A stretch of 64,000 bases of DNA, taken from positions 49,882 to 113,881 of the forward strand of contig JAOUKV010000006.1 in assembly GCA_029882355.1 (NCBI GenBank). Reading direction: 5' to 3'. This document shows positions 17,899-24,517 of this stretch, piece after piece. Within the stretch, counting starts at the first letter, position 1. The number at the start of each line of letters is the position of its first letter. Under the pieces are notes generated by a model. That model worked only from the letters and a program-made list of their open reading frames with translations, ran no database searches and had not been told where the DNA came from. A program made the position numbers and the translations under genes. This stretch comes from Gammaproteobacteria bacterium. GTDB taxonomy: Bacteria; Pseudomonadota; Gammaproteobacteria; SZUA-229.

Positions 17899-19791
17899 AT
17901 GAATCTTAATAAAGTCCAAATCAGAAACTTTCGATCAATACGTGACCAAACGCTTACTTTTGATCGTAACTTACAAGTGCTCGTTGGTATTAATGAGGCA
18001 GGAAAGTCGAATGTTCTTAAAGCTGTTTCGTTACTTGATGAAGAAAAAGAAATAAGAAAAAATGATATACGTGATCCGGGCCATGACGAAGGCTCTGTCA
18101 GTGCTTCCTTTGTAAATTTCATATTCAATGTCGAATCATGGATTTCAAAAAAAGTATTCAATAATTTAAAACCTAAAGTTTTATCAAAAAAACAAACTTC
18201 CATAATCCTTGATATTGGCGACAAGCAATTTACATTTAAAGAATTCTGTGAATATAAAAATGAAGTTTTTTATGTGGTTAACTTAAAAAAACAATCTCGT
18301 TATATGTCACATCCTGCTCTGCTTGGTTCAAAATATAGAATTCATTCGAACTGGAGTAAAGTTAAGAAAGACGTTTCATTTTTATTGGATTTATCTGGTA
18401 AAGAGGTCGATTTATTAAATTATTCAATTGTAAATATAAAAGATTATCCTGAAATACCTAAAGATTTTTTAGAAGAACTCACTATAAAAGAATTAAATAA
18501 AATAGTGGGGCTGGAGCTTACAAAAGAGACTAAAGATTACATACCACGCCCGATTTTATGGAAGTACAATGAGGAAAATCTTCTTCCTGGAAAAATTGAT
18601 TACTCTCAATTTGTTTCTAGTCCAAGTGCATGTATCCCTCTTAAAAATATGTTTATACTTGCAGGCTATAGTGAGCCAGCAAAAGCATTACAAGAAGCGG
18701 ATGAAAAAACTAATGGAATTAGAAATATATTGAGAAAAGTCAGCAGTAATACAACAGCGCACATGCAAGAAGTATGGCCTGAATGGAAAAATCAAAAAGT
18801 CACCTTATTTCAAAACGGAGGGTTTATAGAAGCAGGGATTGAAGACGAATATAATATATATAGCTTGTCAAGGCGAAGCGATGGTTTTAAGCGATTTTTT
18901 ACATTTTTGCTAATGATATCGGTACAAAATAAAACAGAATACATATATGATAATTTAATATTAATAGATGAGCCGGATATCGGGTTGCATCCAAGTGGAG
19001 TCCAGTATCTGCGTGAAGAGCTTAAGCGTATATCGAATAATAATTTAGTTCTAATATCTACGCATTCGATATTTATGATTGATAAAGAAATTGTAGATCG
19101 CCATTTAATTGTCGAGAAAAAAAAGGAAATAACTGAGTTCAGAAAAGTTGTTGCAAGCAATATTACAGATGAAGAGGTTATATATAAGGCGCTTGGTTAC
19201 TCTCTTTATGAAATACTTAGGCCCTTGAATATTATTTTTGAAGGATGGAGAGACAAAAGTATATTTGTGATGTTTACAAGATCAAAAGCCGGTCGAGAAT
19301 TGTTTAATAAAGCCAACTTAAGTCAAATAGGATTTCTTCACTCTATGGGTGTAAAGGATGTAGGTAGAGTGGCAAACACATGTGAAAATTTCTCCAGAAA
19401 ATATATTATTATTACTGATTCAGATAAACCTGCAAAAGAGAAGAAGAATAAGTATGACGGGCAAGGAGAATGGCTATGTTATGACGATATAGATGGTATT
19501 TCTGCCATTACTACTGAGGACTTTATTTCAAATAAACTTATTAATTCATCGGTAAAACATGTGATGAAGATTAATGGCGTAGAGGAAACAGTTGTGGTCC
19601 CTCTTGATGTGGTAACAGATAAAATATTATATTTAAGCAAGCTTCTTAGCGATATCGGTCTTGAAAAGGATAAAATAAAATCCATGCTAAATAGTATAAA
19701 AGAACACATATGCGAAAATACTAAAGCGTCAGATTTAGATAAAAATTATTCTAATGTATGCAGTGAAATCATGAAAAAATTAACCATGTAG
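17899..19791 (+). CDS. OLD-family ATP-dependent nuclease (AAA-TOPRIM), second
   Basis: 630 residues. N-terminal ATPase: Walker A GINEAGKS (30-37), signature-like LSRRSDGFKR (about 325), Walker B LILIDEP with D357 and E358, H-loop STHS (about 385). C-terminal TOPRIM: E448 in IIFEGWRD and D507/D509 in IIITDSDKP. The layout is OLD-like but the sequence is clearly different from the preceding nuclease, so this is not a recent duplication. Strongly AT-rich, unlike the flanking core genes, which suggests transfer. The 227 bases between the two genes are nearly all palindromic repeats, making a shared transcript uncertain. Phage defence is inferred from family behaviour. Confidence 0.82.
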   Translation: MNLNKVQIRNFRSIRDQTLTFDRNLQVLVGINEAGKSNVLKAVSLLDEEKEIRKNDIRDPGHDEGSVSASFVNFIFNVESWISKKVFNNLKPKVLSKKQTSIILDIGDKQFTFKEFCEYKNEVFYVVNLKKQSRYMSHPALLGSKYRIHSNWSKVKKDVSFLLDLSGKEVDLLNYSIVNIKDYPEIPKDFLEELTIKELNKIVGLELTKETKDYIPRPILWKYNEENLLPGKIDYSQFVSSPSACIPLKNMFILAGYSEPAKALQEADEKTNGIRNILRKVSSNTTAHMQEVWPEWKNQKVTLFQNGGFIEAGIEDEYNIYSLSRRSDGFKRFFTFLLMISVQNKTEYIYDNLILIDEPDIGLHPSGVQYLREELKRISNNNLVLISTHSIFMIDKEIVDRHLIVEKKKEITEFRKVVASNITDEEVIYKALGYSLYEILRPLNIIFEGWRDKSIFVMFTRSKAGRELFNKANLSQIGFLHSMGVKDVGRVANTCENFSRKYIIITDSDKPAKEKKNKYDGQGEWLCYDDIDGISAITTEDFISNKLINSSVKHVMKINGVEETVVVPLDVVTDKILYLSKLLSDIGLEKDKIKSMLNSIKEHICENTKASDLDKNYSNVCSEIMKKLTM

Positions 19792-19810
19792 ATTGTTGGA
19801 GAAGGAAAAT

Positions 19811-19870
19811 CCGGGTCAGAGAGAAATTGTTTCTAATGTTAGAGTTAATTGAACTCTGATCCCGATTTTA
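19811..19870. repeat. REP/MITE-like element, family A divergent copy
   Basis: Begins CCGGGTCAGAGAG as at 17751, then diverges; CGGGTCAGAG pairs with CTCTGATCCCG (19854-19864) with one bulge. It lies 20 bases after the second nuclease gene and could act as its terminator. Confidence 0.65.
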
Positions 19871-19889
19871 TGGGGTAGAAGGTGCAAAA

Positions 19890-19937
19890 GGGGGCGTAAC
19901 TATTTAAATGAAGATAAGTGAAAATAGTTACGTCCCC
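19890..19937. repeat. 16-bp stem hairpin
   Basis: GGGGGCGTAACTATTT (19890-19905) pairs with AAATAGTTACGTCCCC (19922-19937), one G-T pair, 16-base loop. No flanking gene uses it in an obvious way. It is unlike the other repeat families in the island. Confidence 0.65.
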
Positions 19938-19940
19938 TAT

Positions 19941-19961
19941 AATTCCTAGCAAGGCGTTAGG
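19941..19961 (+). other. Possible remnant of an attC right end
   Basis: The bases CAAGGCGTTAGG look like the right-hand core end of an attC site, and a new ribosome site and ATG follow 58 bases later. The left half is not recognisable; the hairpin at 19890-19937 occupies its place. Weak call. Confidence 0.25.
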
Positions 19962-20018
19962 TGAGAAAAATATAATTTTAGCTTATAAATTAATATATTA
20001 ATTATCAGGAGAAGTCTT

Positions 20019-20034
20019 ATGGAATGGGTCATAC
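20019..20034 (+). pseudogene. 5' fragment of cassette gene split by IS3 element
   Basis: ATGGAATGGGTC follows AGGAGAAG at a proper distance and encodes MEWVI before the IS3 left end at 20035. Removing the element together with one copy of a four-base target repeat (ATAC left, ATCC right) joins this frame to the reading frame at 21299-21568, giving a 94-residue protein starting MEWVIRPQLFVILLP. This is a reconstruction, not an observed intact gene. Confidence 0.5.
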
Positions 20035-20099
20035 TGAACCTCCCCCAGTTTAACGGACACTTTTAATCAGAGACAAAAGTCTCTCAGAGGAGTGTCCCA

Positions 20100-20408
20100 A
20101 TGACAACAAAACGCAAGCCCTATAATACGTACAGTAAAGAGTTTAAGCTAGAAGCGCTACGTTTGATGGAAGAATCAGACCGCCCGGCCAGTGAAATCGC
20201 CACAAGCCTGGGTATCAGACGCAATCAGCTTTATAAGTGGAAAGAACAGATGATAAAAAAAGGTGATGTACCCGCTGCTAAAAAAGGCAGGCCAAAGAAA
20301 GAAAACCAGAGCGAATTGGCGACAGTAAAACAAGAACTTAAGCGAGTCAAAGAGGAGAATGAAATCCTAAAAAAGGCCGCAATATTCTTTGCAAAGGAAC
20401 TGGCGTGA
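20100..20408 (+). CDS. IS3-family transposase OrfA
   Basis: 102 residues. Helix-turn-helix of the HTH_Tnp_1 type (YSKEFKLEALRLMEES...SEIATSLGIRRNQLYKWK, about 10-48) that binds the element ends, then a basic hinge and a C-terminal leucine-zipper-like helix (about 75-100). The gene starts 65 bases inside the left end. Alone it acts as a regulator; frameshifting fuses it to OrfB. Confidence 0.93.
   Translation: MTTKRKPYNTYSKEFKLEALRLMEESDRPASEIATSLGIRRNQLYKWKEQMIKKGDVPAAKKGRPKKENQSELATVKQELKRVKEENEILKKAAIFFAKELA
20369..20375 (+). promoter_or_regulatory. Programmed -1 frameshift site of IS3 element
   Basis: A AAA AAG in the orfA zero frame. A -1 slip at this point leads into an open frame that continues without a stop through 20405 into orfB, so an OrfAB fusion transposase is expected. 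The position, about 11 codons before the orfA stop, matches known IS3-family sites. Confidence 0.8.
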
Positions 20409-21268
20409 AATACCAGTTCATAAGAGATCATCGCAAAGAATATAAAACCATACGACTGTGTGAAGCATTAGAAGTATCCTCCAGTGGGTTTCATGACTGG
20501 CTGGATCGCCCTGAAAGTAACCGGAACTGTGAGAATAAAATGCTGACAATAAAGATTAAGCATTCTCATAAGCAGTCCAATGAAATCTATGGCTCGCCCA
20601 AGATACACAAGGATCTTGTTGCTGAAGGCGAAATATGCAGTGTTAAGCGTGTAGCGCGCTTAATGAAAGTGGCAGATGTTAAATCAAAGATGGCACGTAA
20701 GTTTGTTGTTACTACAAACTCAAAAAACACCCTGCAGCCAGCCCCTGATTTGCTTCAGCGAAAATTCACGGTTGATAAGAGTAATGAGGCCTGGGTAAGT
20801 GATACCACGTTTATCGGCACCAGAGAAGGCTGGTTGTATCTGGCCGTAATATTAGATCTGTTCTCCCGGCAAATTATTGGCTGGTCAATGAGCAATAGAA
20901 ATAATACTGAACTGGTACAAGATGCATTGACCATGGCCATTTGGCGAAGAGGTAAAGTCAATGATGTGATCGTGCACTCAGATCAGGGTAGCACCTATGC
21001 CTCAGGCGGTTATCAGAAACAGCTGAGTGAAAATAAACTTCGTTGTAGCATGAGTCGTAAAGGAGAATGTTTAGATAACGCGGTTGCAGAAAGCTTCTTC
21101 GGGTCATTGAAAAATGAGCTGGTATATCATGAAGATTACAGAACAAGATCAGAAGCAAGACAAAGTGTATTTGAATACATTGAAGTTTTTTATAATAGAA
21201 AACGCAGGCACGCTTTTTTAAACTACATGACACCTGTAGAATATGAAATGAAATTTGCCAGTAATTAA
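20405..21268 (+). CDS. IS3-family transposase OrfB (DDE integrase core)
   Basis: 287 residues from GTG 20405 if read alone. HTH_21-like N-terminal part (HKQSNEIYGSPKIHKDL), then the rve catalytic core with the DDE triad: Asp in WVSDTTFI, Asp in VHSDQGSTY, Glu in NAVAESFFGSLK. It is normally made as an OrfAB fusion by frameshifting. The C-terminal NRKRRHAFLNYMTP is the family end motif. No disruption seen. Confidence 0.94.
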   Translation: MKYQFIRDHRKEYKTIRLCEALEVSSSGFHDWLDRPESNRNCENKMLTIKIKHSHKQSNEIYGSPKIHKDLVAEGEICSVKRVARLMKVADVKSKMARKFVVTTNSKNTLQPAPDLLQRKFTVDKSNEAWVSDTTFIGTREGWLYLAVILDLFSRQIIGWSMSNRNNTELVQDALTMAIWRRGKVNDVIVHSDQGSTYASGGYQKQLSENKLRCSMSRKGECLDNAVAESFFGSLKNELVYHEDYRTRSEARQSVFEYIEVFYNRKRRHAFLNYMTPVEYEMKFASN

Positions 21269-21307
21269 TTCGTCCGTTTTATTGGGGGAAGCTCAATCCG
21301 ACCCCAA

Positions 21308-21568
21308 TTGTTTGTAATTCTCCTTCCATTATTTATTTACATGGGTTATCGCAACTACGTATTACATGGCTCTATACATGAGCGCCCAGGAAAAATATGC
21401 TTAAACTGTGGCATTGGTCTTGGTTATAGCGATGACGGGTGGGGTTTTAAATCATATGGCAAACGCAGGAAAAAATGGTATCAAATTAAGGCATGTAAAA
21501 CTCCTGATAAATGTGATATTGCATATCAGCATGAAGTTGAATGGATAGATGAAGATAAAAACGTATAA
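21308..21568 (+). pseudogene. 3' part of IS-split cassette gene, small zinc-ribbon-like protein
   Basis: 86 codons open from the IS3 right end. A hydrophobic segment (LFVILLPLFIYMGY) is followed by a cytosolic part with CLNCG and C-(7)-C spacing (KACKTPDKCD), which suggests a small membrane-anchored metal-binding protein. The family is not recognised. There is no good ribosome site for the TTG at 21308 or ATG at 21341; the original start probably lies at 20019, before the IS element. The TAA stop sits in the left end of an attC-like site, a cassette hallmark. Confidence 0.55.
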
Positions 21569-21630
21569 CAATTCGCTCGTGCGGGACTCGCAGCAAAAAA
21601 CGCTGCTCACCCCACAGCTCGGCCGTTAGC
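21563..21630 (+). other. attC-like integron recombination site
   Basis: The left end GTATAAC (21563-21569) contains the stop of the preceding gene; the right end GGCCGTTAGC has core GTTAGC (21625-21630). Internal arms GCAGC/GCTGC (21590-21594, 21602-21606) around AAAAAAC and GGG/CCC give the imperfect hairpin with extrahelical bases expected of attC. TAACAATTCGCTC resembles attC sites of marine gammaproteobacterial integrons from general knowledge. A new ATG follows 18 bases later. Confidence 0.7.
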
Positions 21631-21647
21631 AATATAAAACCAACACT

Positions 21648-22127
21648 ATGCAAATAAAAATATCTTACATCATAATTTCAATATTGCTTATTACAAACCT
21701 TATTTCCATTTACTACACAATTAGATACTACGAACATAACAATTATCATCGAAACAAAGTCATATTAACTGAATACTTGTTAAAACTAACCAATAAAACA
21801 GAAGGGAATGTTAATGTTTTAAAAAATATATATCCTAATATTTCTGTGAAAAACAACCTGGTTATTATTGATAAAAATTCAATACTAAGAAACAATGAAT
21901 TCAAAGAACAATATAAAACAAATAAAGTCAGAGACTTTTTTGGTTTTGAATTTAAAATAAACAAAAATGGTAAAATCATTGAATCAAGGTTTCATAAAAA
22001 ATACCGGGGTCAGAACACAGTTGTTCCTAATATTAGCGAATACTGTGTTCCGACCCCGGTTTTTTGGGAGTGTGCGGTGTTAGTTGCAACTATGAAATTT
22101 CTGATTGAAAGAAATCAAAGAGTCTGA
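21648..22127 (+). CDS. Small membrane-anchored cassette protein, C-terminus replaced by repeat
   Basis: 159 codons. An N-terminal membrane span (about 5-25) is followed by a lysine/asparagine-rich domain (LTNKTEGNVNVLKNIYPNISVKN...). I do not recognise it. From residue 119 on, the frame is encoded by the family B repeat (22001-22064) and the 73-bp repeat (22066-22138), so the last 41 or so residues are not original and the gene is probably truncated by insertion. It directly follows an attC-like site. Extremely AT-rich. Confidence 0.5.
   Translation: MQIKISYIIISILLITNLISIYYTIRYYEHNNYHRNKVILTEYLLKLTNKTEGNVNVLKNIYPNISVKNNLVIIDKNSILRNNEFKEQYKTNKVRDFFGFEFKINKNGKIIESRFHKKYRGQNTVVPNISEYCVPTPVFWECAVLVATMKFLIERNQRV
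22001..22064. repeat. REP/MITE-like element, family B copy 2
   Basis: 64 bases identical to 17811-17874, including the long hairpin arms ACCGGGGTC/GACCCCGGT. It lies inside the open frame of the preceding membrane-protein gene and changes its C-terminus. Confidence 0.85.
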
Positions 22128-22138
22128 CCACTTGATCT
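22066..22138 (+). repeat. 73-bp degenerate repeat, copy 2
   Basis: Partner of 15484-15556 (about 77 percent identity by hand alignment, no gaps). It directly abuts the family B element, so the two may belong to one larger composite unit. Confidence 0.65.
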
Positions 22139-22219
22139 GTTGTAAAGGCAAAAGGCAAGACCTGGCCCCTTTTGTTTTGCTGGCTATAATTGTTTATTAC
22201 TTAGCAGGTGGAAAGTTTC

Positions 22220-22564
22220 ATGAATAATATAAAATATGCCTTTTCTCTAATAATACCAATCGTCACAGCATTTTTTTTAATTGTTGTGGGTGTGATGGCA
22301 GCTGAATTGATTAATGAATTTTATTCGTCTCACGCAAGCAAAGTAATTATTGAAACAATCATTAAACGACCAGAAAATGGCATATGGGCTATTTCTGGCG
22401 CATTGTTTGGTTCTGTCACCAGTATTATTTTGTTAGTTTTATGGGACTTATACAAAGACAATAGATACACAAAAAAAATTGACGATGCAATTATAAATAG
22501 TATAAAGCGCGAATTTGAATCATGCAAAAACCGGGTCAGAGAGCAATTGTTTCTAATATACTAA
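22220..22564 (+). CDS. Membrane protein, C-terminus cut by repeat
   Basis: 114 codons from ATG 22220 behind GGTGGAAAG; an upstream in-frame start at 22208 is possible. Two hydrophobic spans (about 7-30 and 54-75 from this start) separated by a short loop, then a charged cytosolic helix KDNRYTKKIDDAIINSIKREFE. From 22531 the frame runs through a family A repeat, which supplies the last 11 residues and the stop, so the protein is probably truncated. Family not recognised. Confidence 0.5.
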   Translation: MNNIKYAFSLIIPIVTAFFLIVVGVMAAELINEFYSSHASKVIIETIIKRPENGIWAISGALFGSVTSIILLVLWDLYKDNRYTKKIDDAIINSIKREFESCKNRVREQLFLIY

Positions 22565-22587
22565 TTTACGATTTTCTCTGACTCCAG
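22531..22587. repeat. REP/MITE-like element, family A copy 2
   Basis: The first 40 bases are identical to 17751-17790; this copy keeps its right arm, so GGTCAGAGA pairs with TCTCTGACTCC (22574-22584). It provides the stop codon of the upstream open frame. Confidence 0.8.
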
Positions 22588-22591
22588 AACA

Positions 22592-22650
22592 ACCCGGGGT
22601 CAAATCACAATACTTTCTAATATTAGCGAATACTGTGTTCCAACCCCAAT
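22592..22650. repeat. REP/MITE-like element, family B divergent copy
   Basis: Shares CTAATATTAGCGAATACTGT with the family B copies and has arms CGGGGTC and the weaker CAACCCC. It lies about 40 bases before the next gene. Confidence 0.7.
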
Positions 22651-22688
22651 TATTTGCAATTATTTTAAAAAATAAGCAGGAGTGATTT

Positions 22689-23096
22689 ATGTCAAACGAA
22701 CAAAACAAACGTCCCATTGCATTCTGGGTAATATCTATTGTAGCCATTTTATTTGGTATGCTCACCATCAAGTCTGGAGGCATGGTTCTTTTTTTTGAGG
22801 GTGAGGCTCGTCAGGCTGCGGGCAACTATGTTCCCTTTGTTCTCTGGTTTAATTTTCTTGCTGGTTTTGTTTATATTGCAGCGGGGTTTGGATTCTGGTT
22901 TGGTAAAAGCTGGGCCAGAGGTCTTGCTGTGGTAATTGCTCTGGCTACCTTACTGGCGTTCGTGGCCTTTGGTATTTATGTTTTGATGGGAGGAAGTTAC
23001 GAAACGCGCACCGTAATGGCGATGAGTCTTCGTTCGATGGTCTGGATTACTATTGCAGCGTTTGCTTATTTTACTGACAGAAAAATGCCTGCCTGA
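22689..23096 (+). CDS. Four-span membrane protein of unknown function
   Basis: 135 residues; hydrophobic spans at about 10-34, 45-67, 74-97 and 108-127. No charged catalytic motif is evident. The start ATG follows AGGAGTGA at a good distance. It resembles small DoxX-like or uncharacterised integral membrane proteins only in overall form; I do not assign a family. It is the last gene of the accessory island, with a repeat remnant just after it. Confidence 0.65.
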   Translation: MSNEQNKRPIAFWVISIVAILFGMLTIKSGGMVLFFEGEARQAAGNYVPFVLWFNFLAGFVYIAAGFGFWFGKSWARGLAVVIALATLLAFVAFGIYVLMGGSYETRTVMAMSLRSMVWITIAAFAYFTDRKMPA

Positions 23097-23115
23097 ACTG
23101 AATTTTCCTTTAATT

Positions 23116-23133
23116 CCGATTTTCTCTGACCCC
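23116..23133. repeat. Right-arm remnant of family A repeat
   Basis: CCGATTTTCTCTGACCCC matches the right side of the family A elements; no left arm is found nearby. It marks the right edge of the repeat-rich island. Confidence 0.5.
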
Positions 23134-23286
23134 AAACATTCTGGTTTATAAAAAAGCATTTTTCGTTTTCCCTCTGCGTTTATCGCGCCCAACAAAACCA
23201 CCATTCCGTTTTTCTCACCCACCAATTCCATTATCAATTAAGATACCTAATCGTACGATAAACACAGTGATTTAACAGGCTCTCTT

Positions 23287-24492
23287 TTGAAACCAGCATC
23301 GACTTCCCGCCCCAGCAACAAATATCACCTGACTGTCATGGCCGCTTTACTGTCGATGGTTGGACCTTTTACCATTGATGCTTACTTGCCTTCTTTTCCG
23401 GCTATTGAAGCCGAGTTTGAAGTCAGCCGAGCTGTGCTCTCACAGAGTCTGGCGGTTTATTTGGCGGCTTTCGCCATATCAACCTTATTATGGGGGCCAA
23501 TGTCTGACCGTATTGGACGACGGCTGGTAATCCTGAGTAGCCTGTTTGTTTATGTGCTGGCTTCAATCGGTTGCGCACTGGCAGATGATTCTAATAGCTT
23601 CTTGCTGTTACGAACATTGCAGGGTTTTGCCGCCAGCGGCGGTCTTATTGCCGGTCGTGCCATGATACGTGATGCTCACGATCCAGAAAGCGCGCATCGT
23701 GCCATGTCTCAGGTGATACTGTTGTTTGCAATCGCACCCGCCATCGCCCCGGTGTTAGGTGCATGGTTACACGAATATTATGGCTGGCGAAGTGTGTTCT
23801 GGTTTTTGAGTGTCTTTGGTATGCTTATGATTTTAATGGCGGTGTTTATGAAAGAAACACTGGGCGTTGAACATCGTCATTCCTTTCATCCCGTTTCTGT
23901 TATTAAAATTTATAGTCGCACCATAAGGCATGGTCAATTTGTTGGTATGTGTTTGAGTTTATCATTCGGCTTTGCCGGCCTGTTCCTCTACATCGCAGGT
24001 GCGCCAACAGTAATCTATGATTTCCTGCATCTTGGCAGTCATGACTTTGGTCAACAGTTCATTCCCATGGTTGGCGGGATGATGCTGGGCGCGTATATTT
24101 CCAGTCAACTGGCGCATCGCTGGGCAAAGCTTCGAACCATTTATTTTGGTTTCAGCATAATGATAATATCCATGATAGCGAATATTATTCTGGTGACTTT
24201 ATTTAAACCCGATATCTATACTGTTATCGGACCACTGGTCACCTATGCCATTGGTCTCGCCATGGCCATGCCTGCCATCACCATAATGGCACTGGACTGC
24301 TTTCCAAAAAACCGGGGGGCAGCCGCATCGATGCAGGGCTTTTTTCAAATGATGATTAACGCAGGCGTGGCCGGTATAGCGGTACCATTGTTACACGCAC
24401 AACAATTACATTTCGTACTAGGTCAGCTTGTGTTTCTGGTTATGGCATTAATGTTATGGCAGATATCCAGACGATACAGCCAGGTAGGGTAG
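23287..24492 (+). CDS. Bcr/CflA-family drug efflux MFS transporter
   Basis: 401 residues, 12 membrane spans, drug:H+ antiporter type. Motif A is GPMSDRIGRR (about 70-79); the N-terminal span with PFTIDAYLPSFPAIE is typical of the Bcr/CflA group (bicyclomycin, chloramphenicol and related efflux). The start is uncertain: TTG 23287 keeps the short polar N-terminus; ATG 23338 would begin inside the first span. It converges on mgtE with a 25-base gap and no terminator that I can see. Confidence 0.88.
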   Translation: MKPASTSRPSNKYHLTVMAALLSMVGPFTIDAYLPSFPAIEAEFEVSRAVLSQSLAVYLAAFAISTLLWGPMSDRIGRRLVILSSLFVYVLASIGCALADDSNSFLLLRTLQGFAASGGLIAGRAMIRDAHDPESAHRAMSQVILLFAIAPAIAPVLGAWLHEYYGWRSVFWFLSVFGMLMILMAVFMKETLGVEHRHSFHPVSVIKIYSRTIRHGQFVGMCLSLSFGFAGLFLYIAGAPTVIYDFLHLGSHDFGQQFIPMVGGMMLGAYISSQLAHRWAKLRTIYFGFSIMIISMIANIILVTLFKPDIYTVIGPLVTYAIGLAMAMPAITIMALDCFPKNRGAAASMQGFFQMMINAGVAGIAVPLLHAQQLHFVLGQLVFLVMALMLWQISRRYSQVG

Positions 24493-24517
24493 GCAAAAAA
24501 CCATCACCCTTAACTTG

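Larger units (their letters stand above)
20035..21295 (+). mobile_element. IS3-family insertion sequence, complete
   Basis: 1261 bp bounded by imperfect inverted repeats: left TGAACCTCCCCCA, right TGAGCTTCCCCCA (read on the minus strand), both running on to AACGGAC. It holds orfA and orfB overlapping by four bases in frames 0 and -1, with a slippery A AAA AAG. A four-base target duplication is possible with one mismatch (ATAC/ATCC). Both frames look intact, so the element may be active. Confidence 0.92.

Noticed and set aside
15893..19791. The nuclease pair as a Gabija or PARIS system
   Set aside because: There is no UvrD-like GajB and no DUF4435 AriB-like partner; both proteins contain their own ATPase and TOPRIM domains.
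17700..22650. CRISPR array
   Set aside because: Repeats are few, irregularly placed, of several kinds and separated by whole genes; no cas genes are present.
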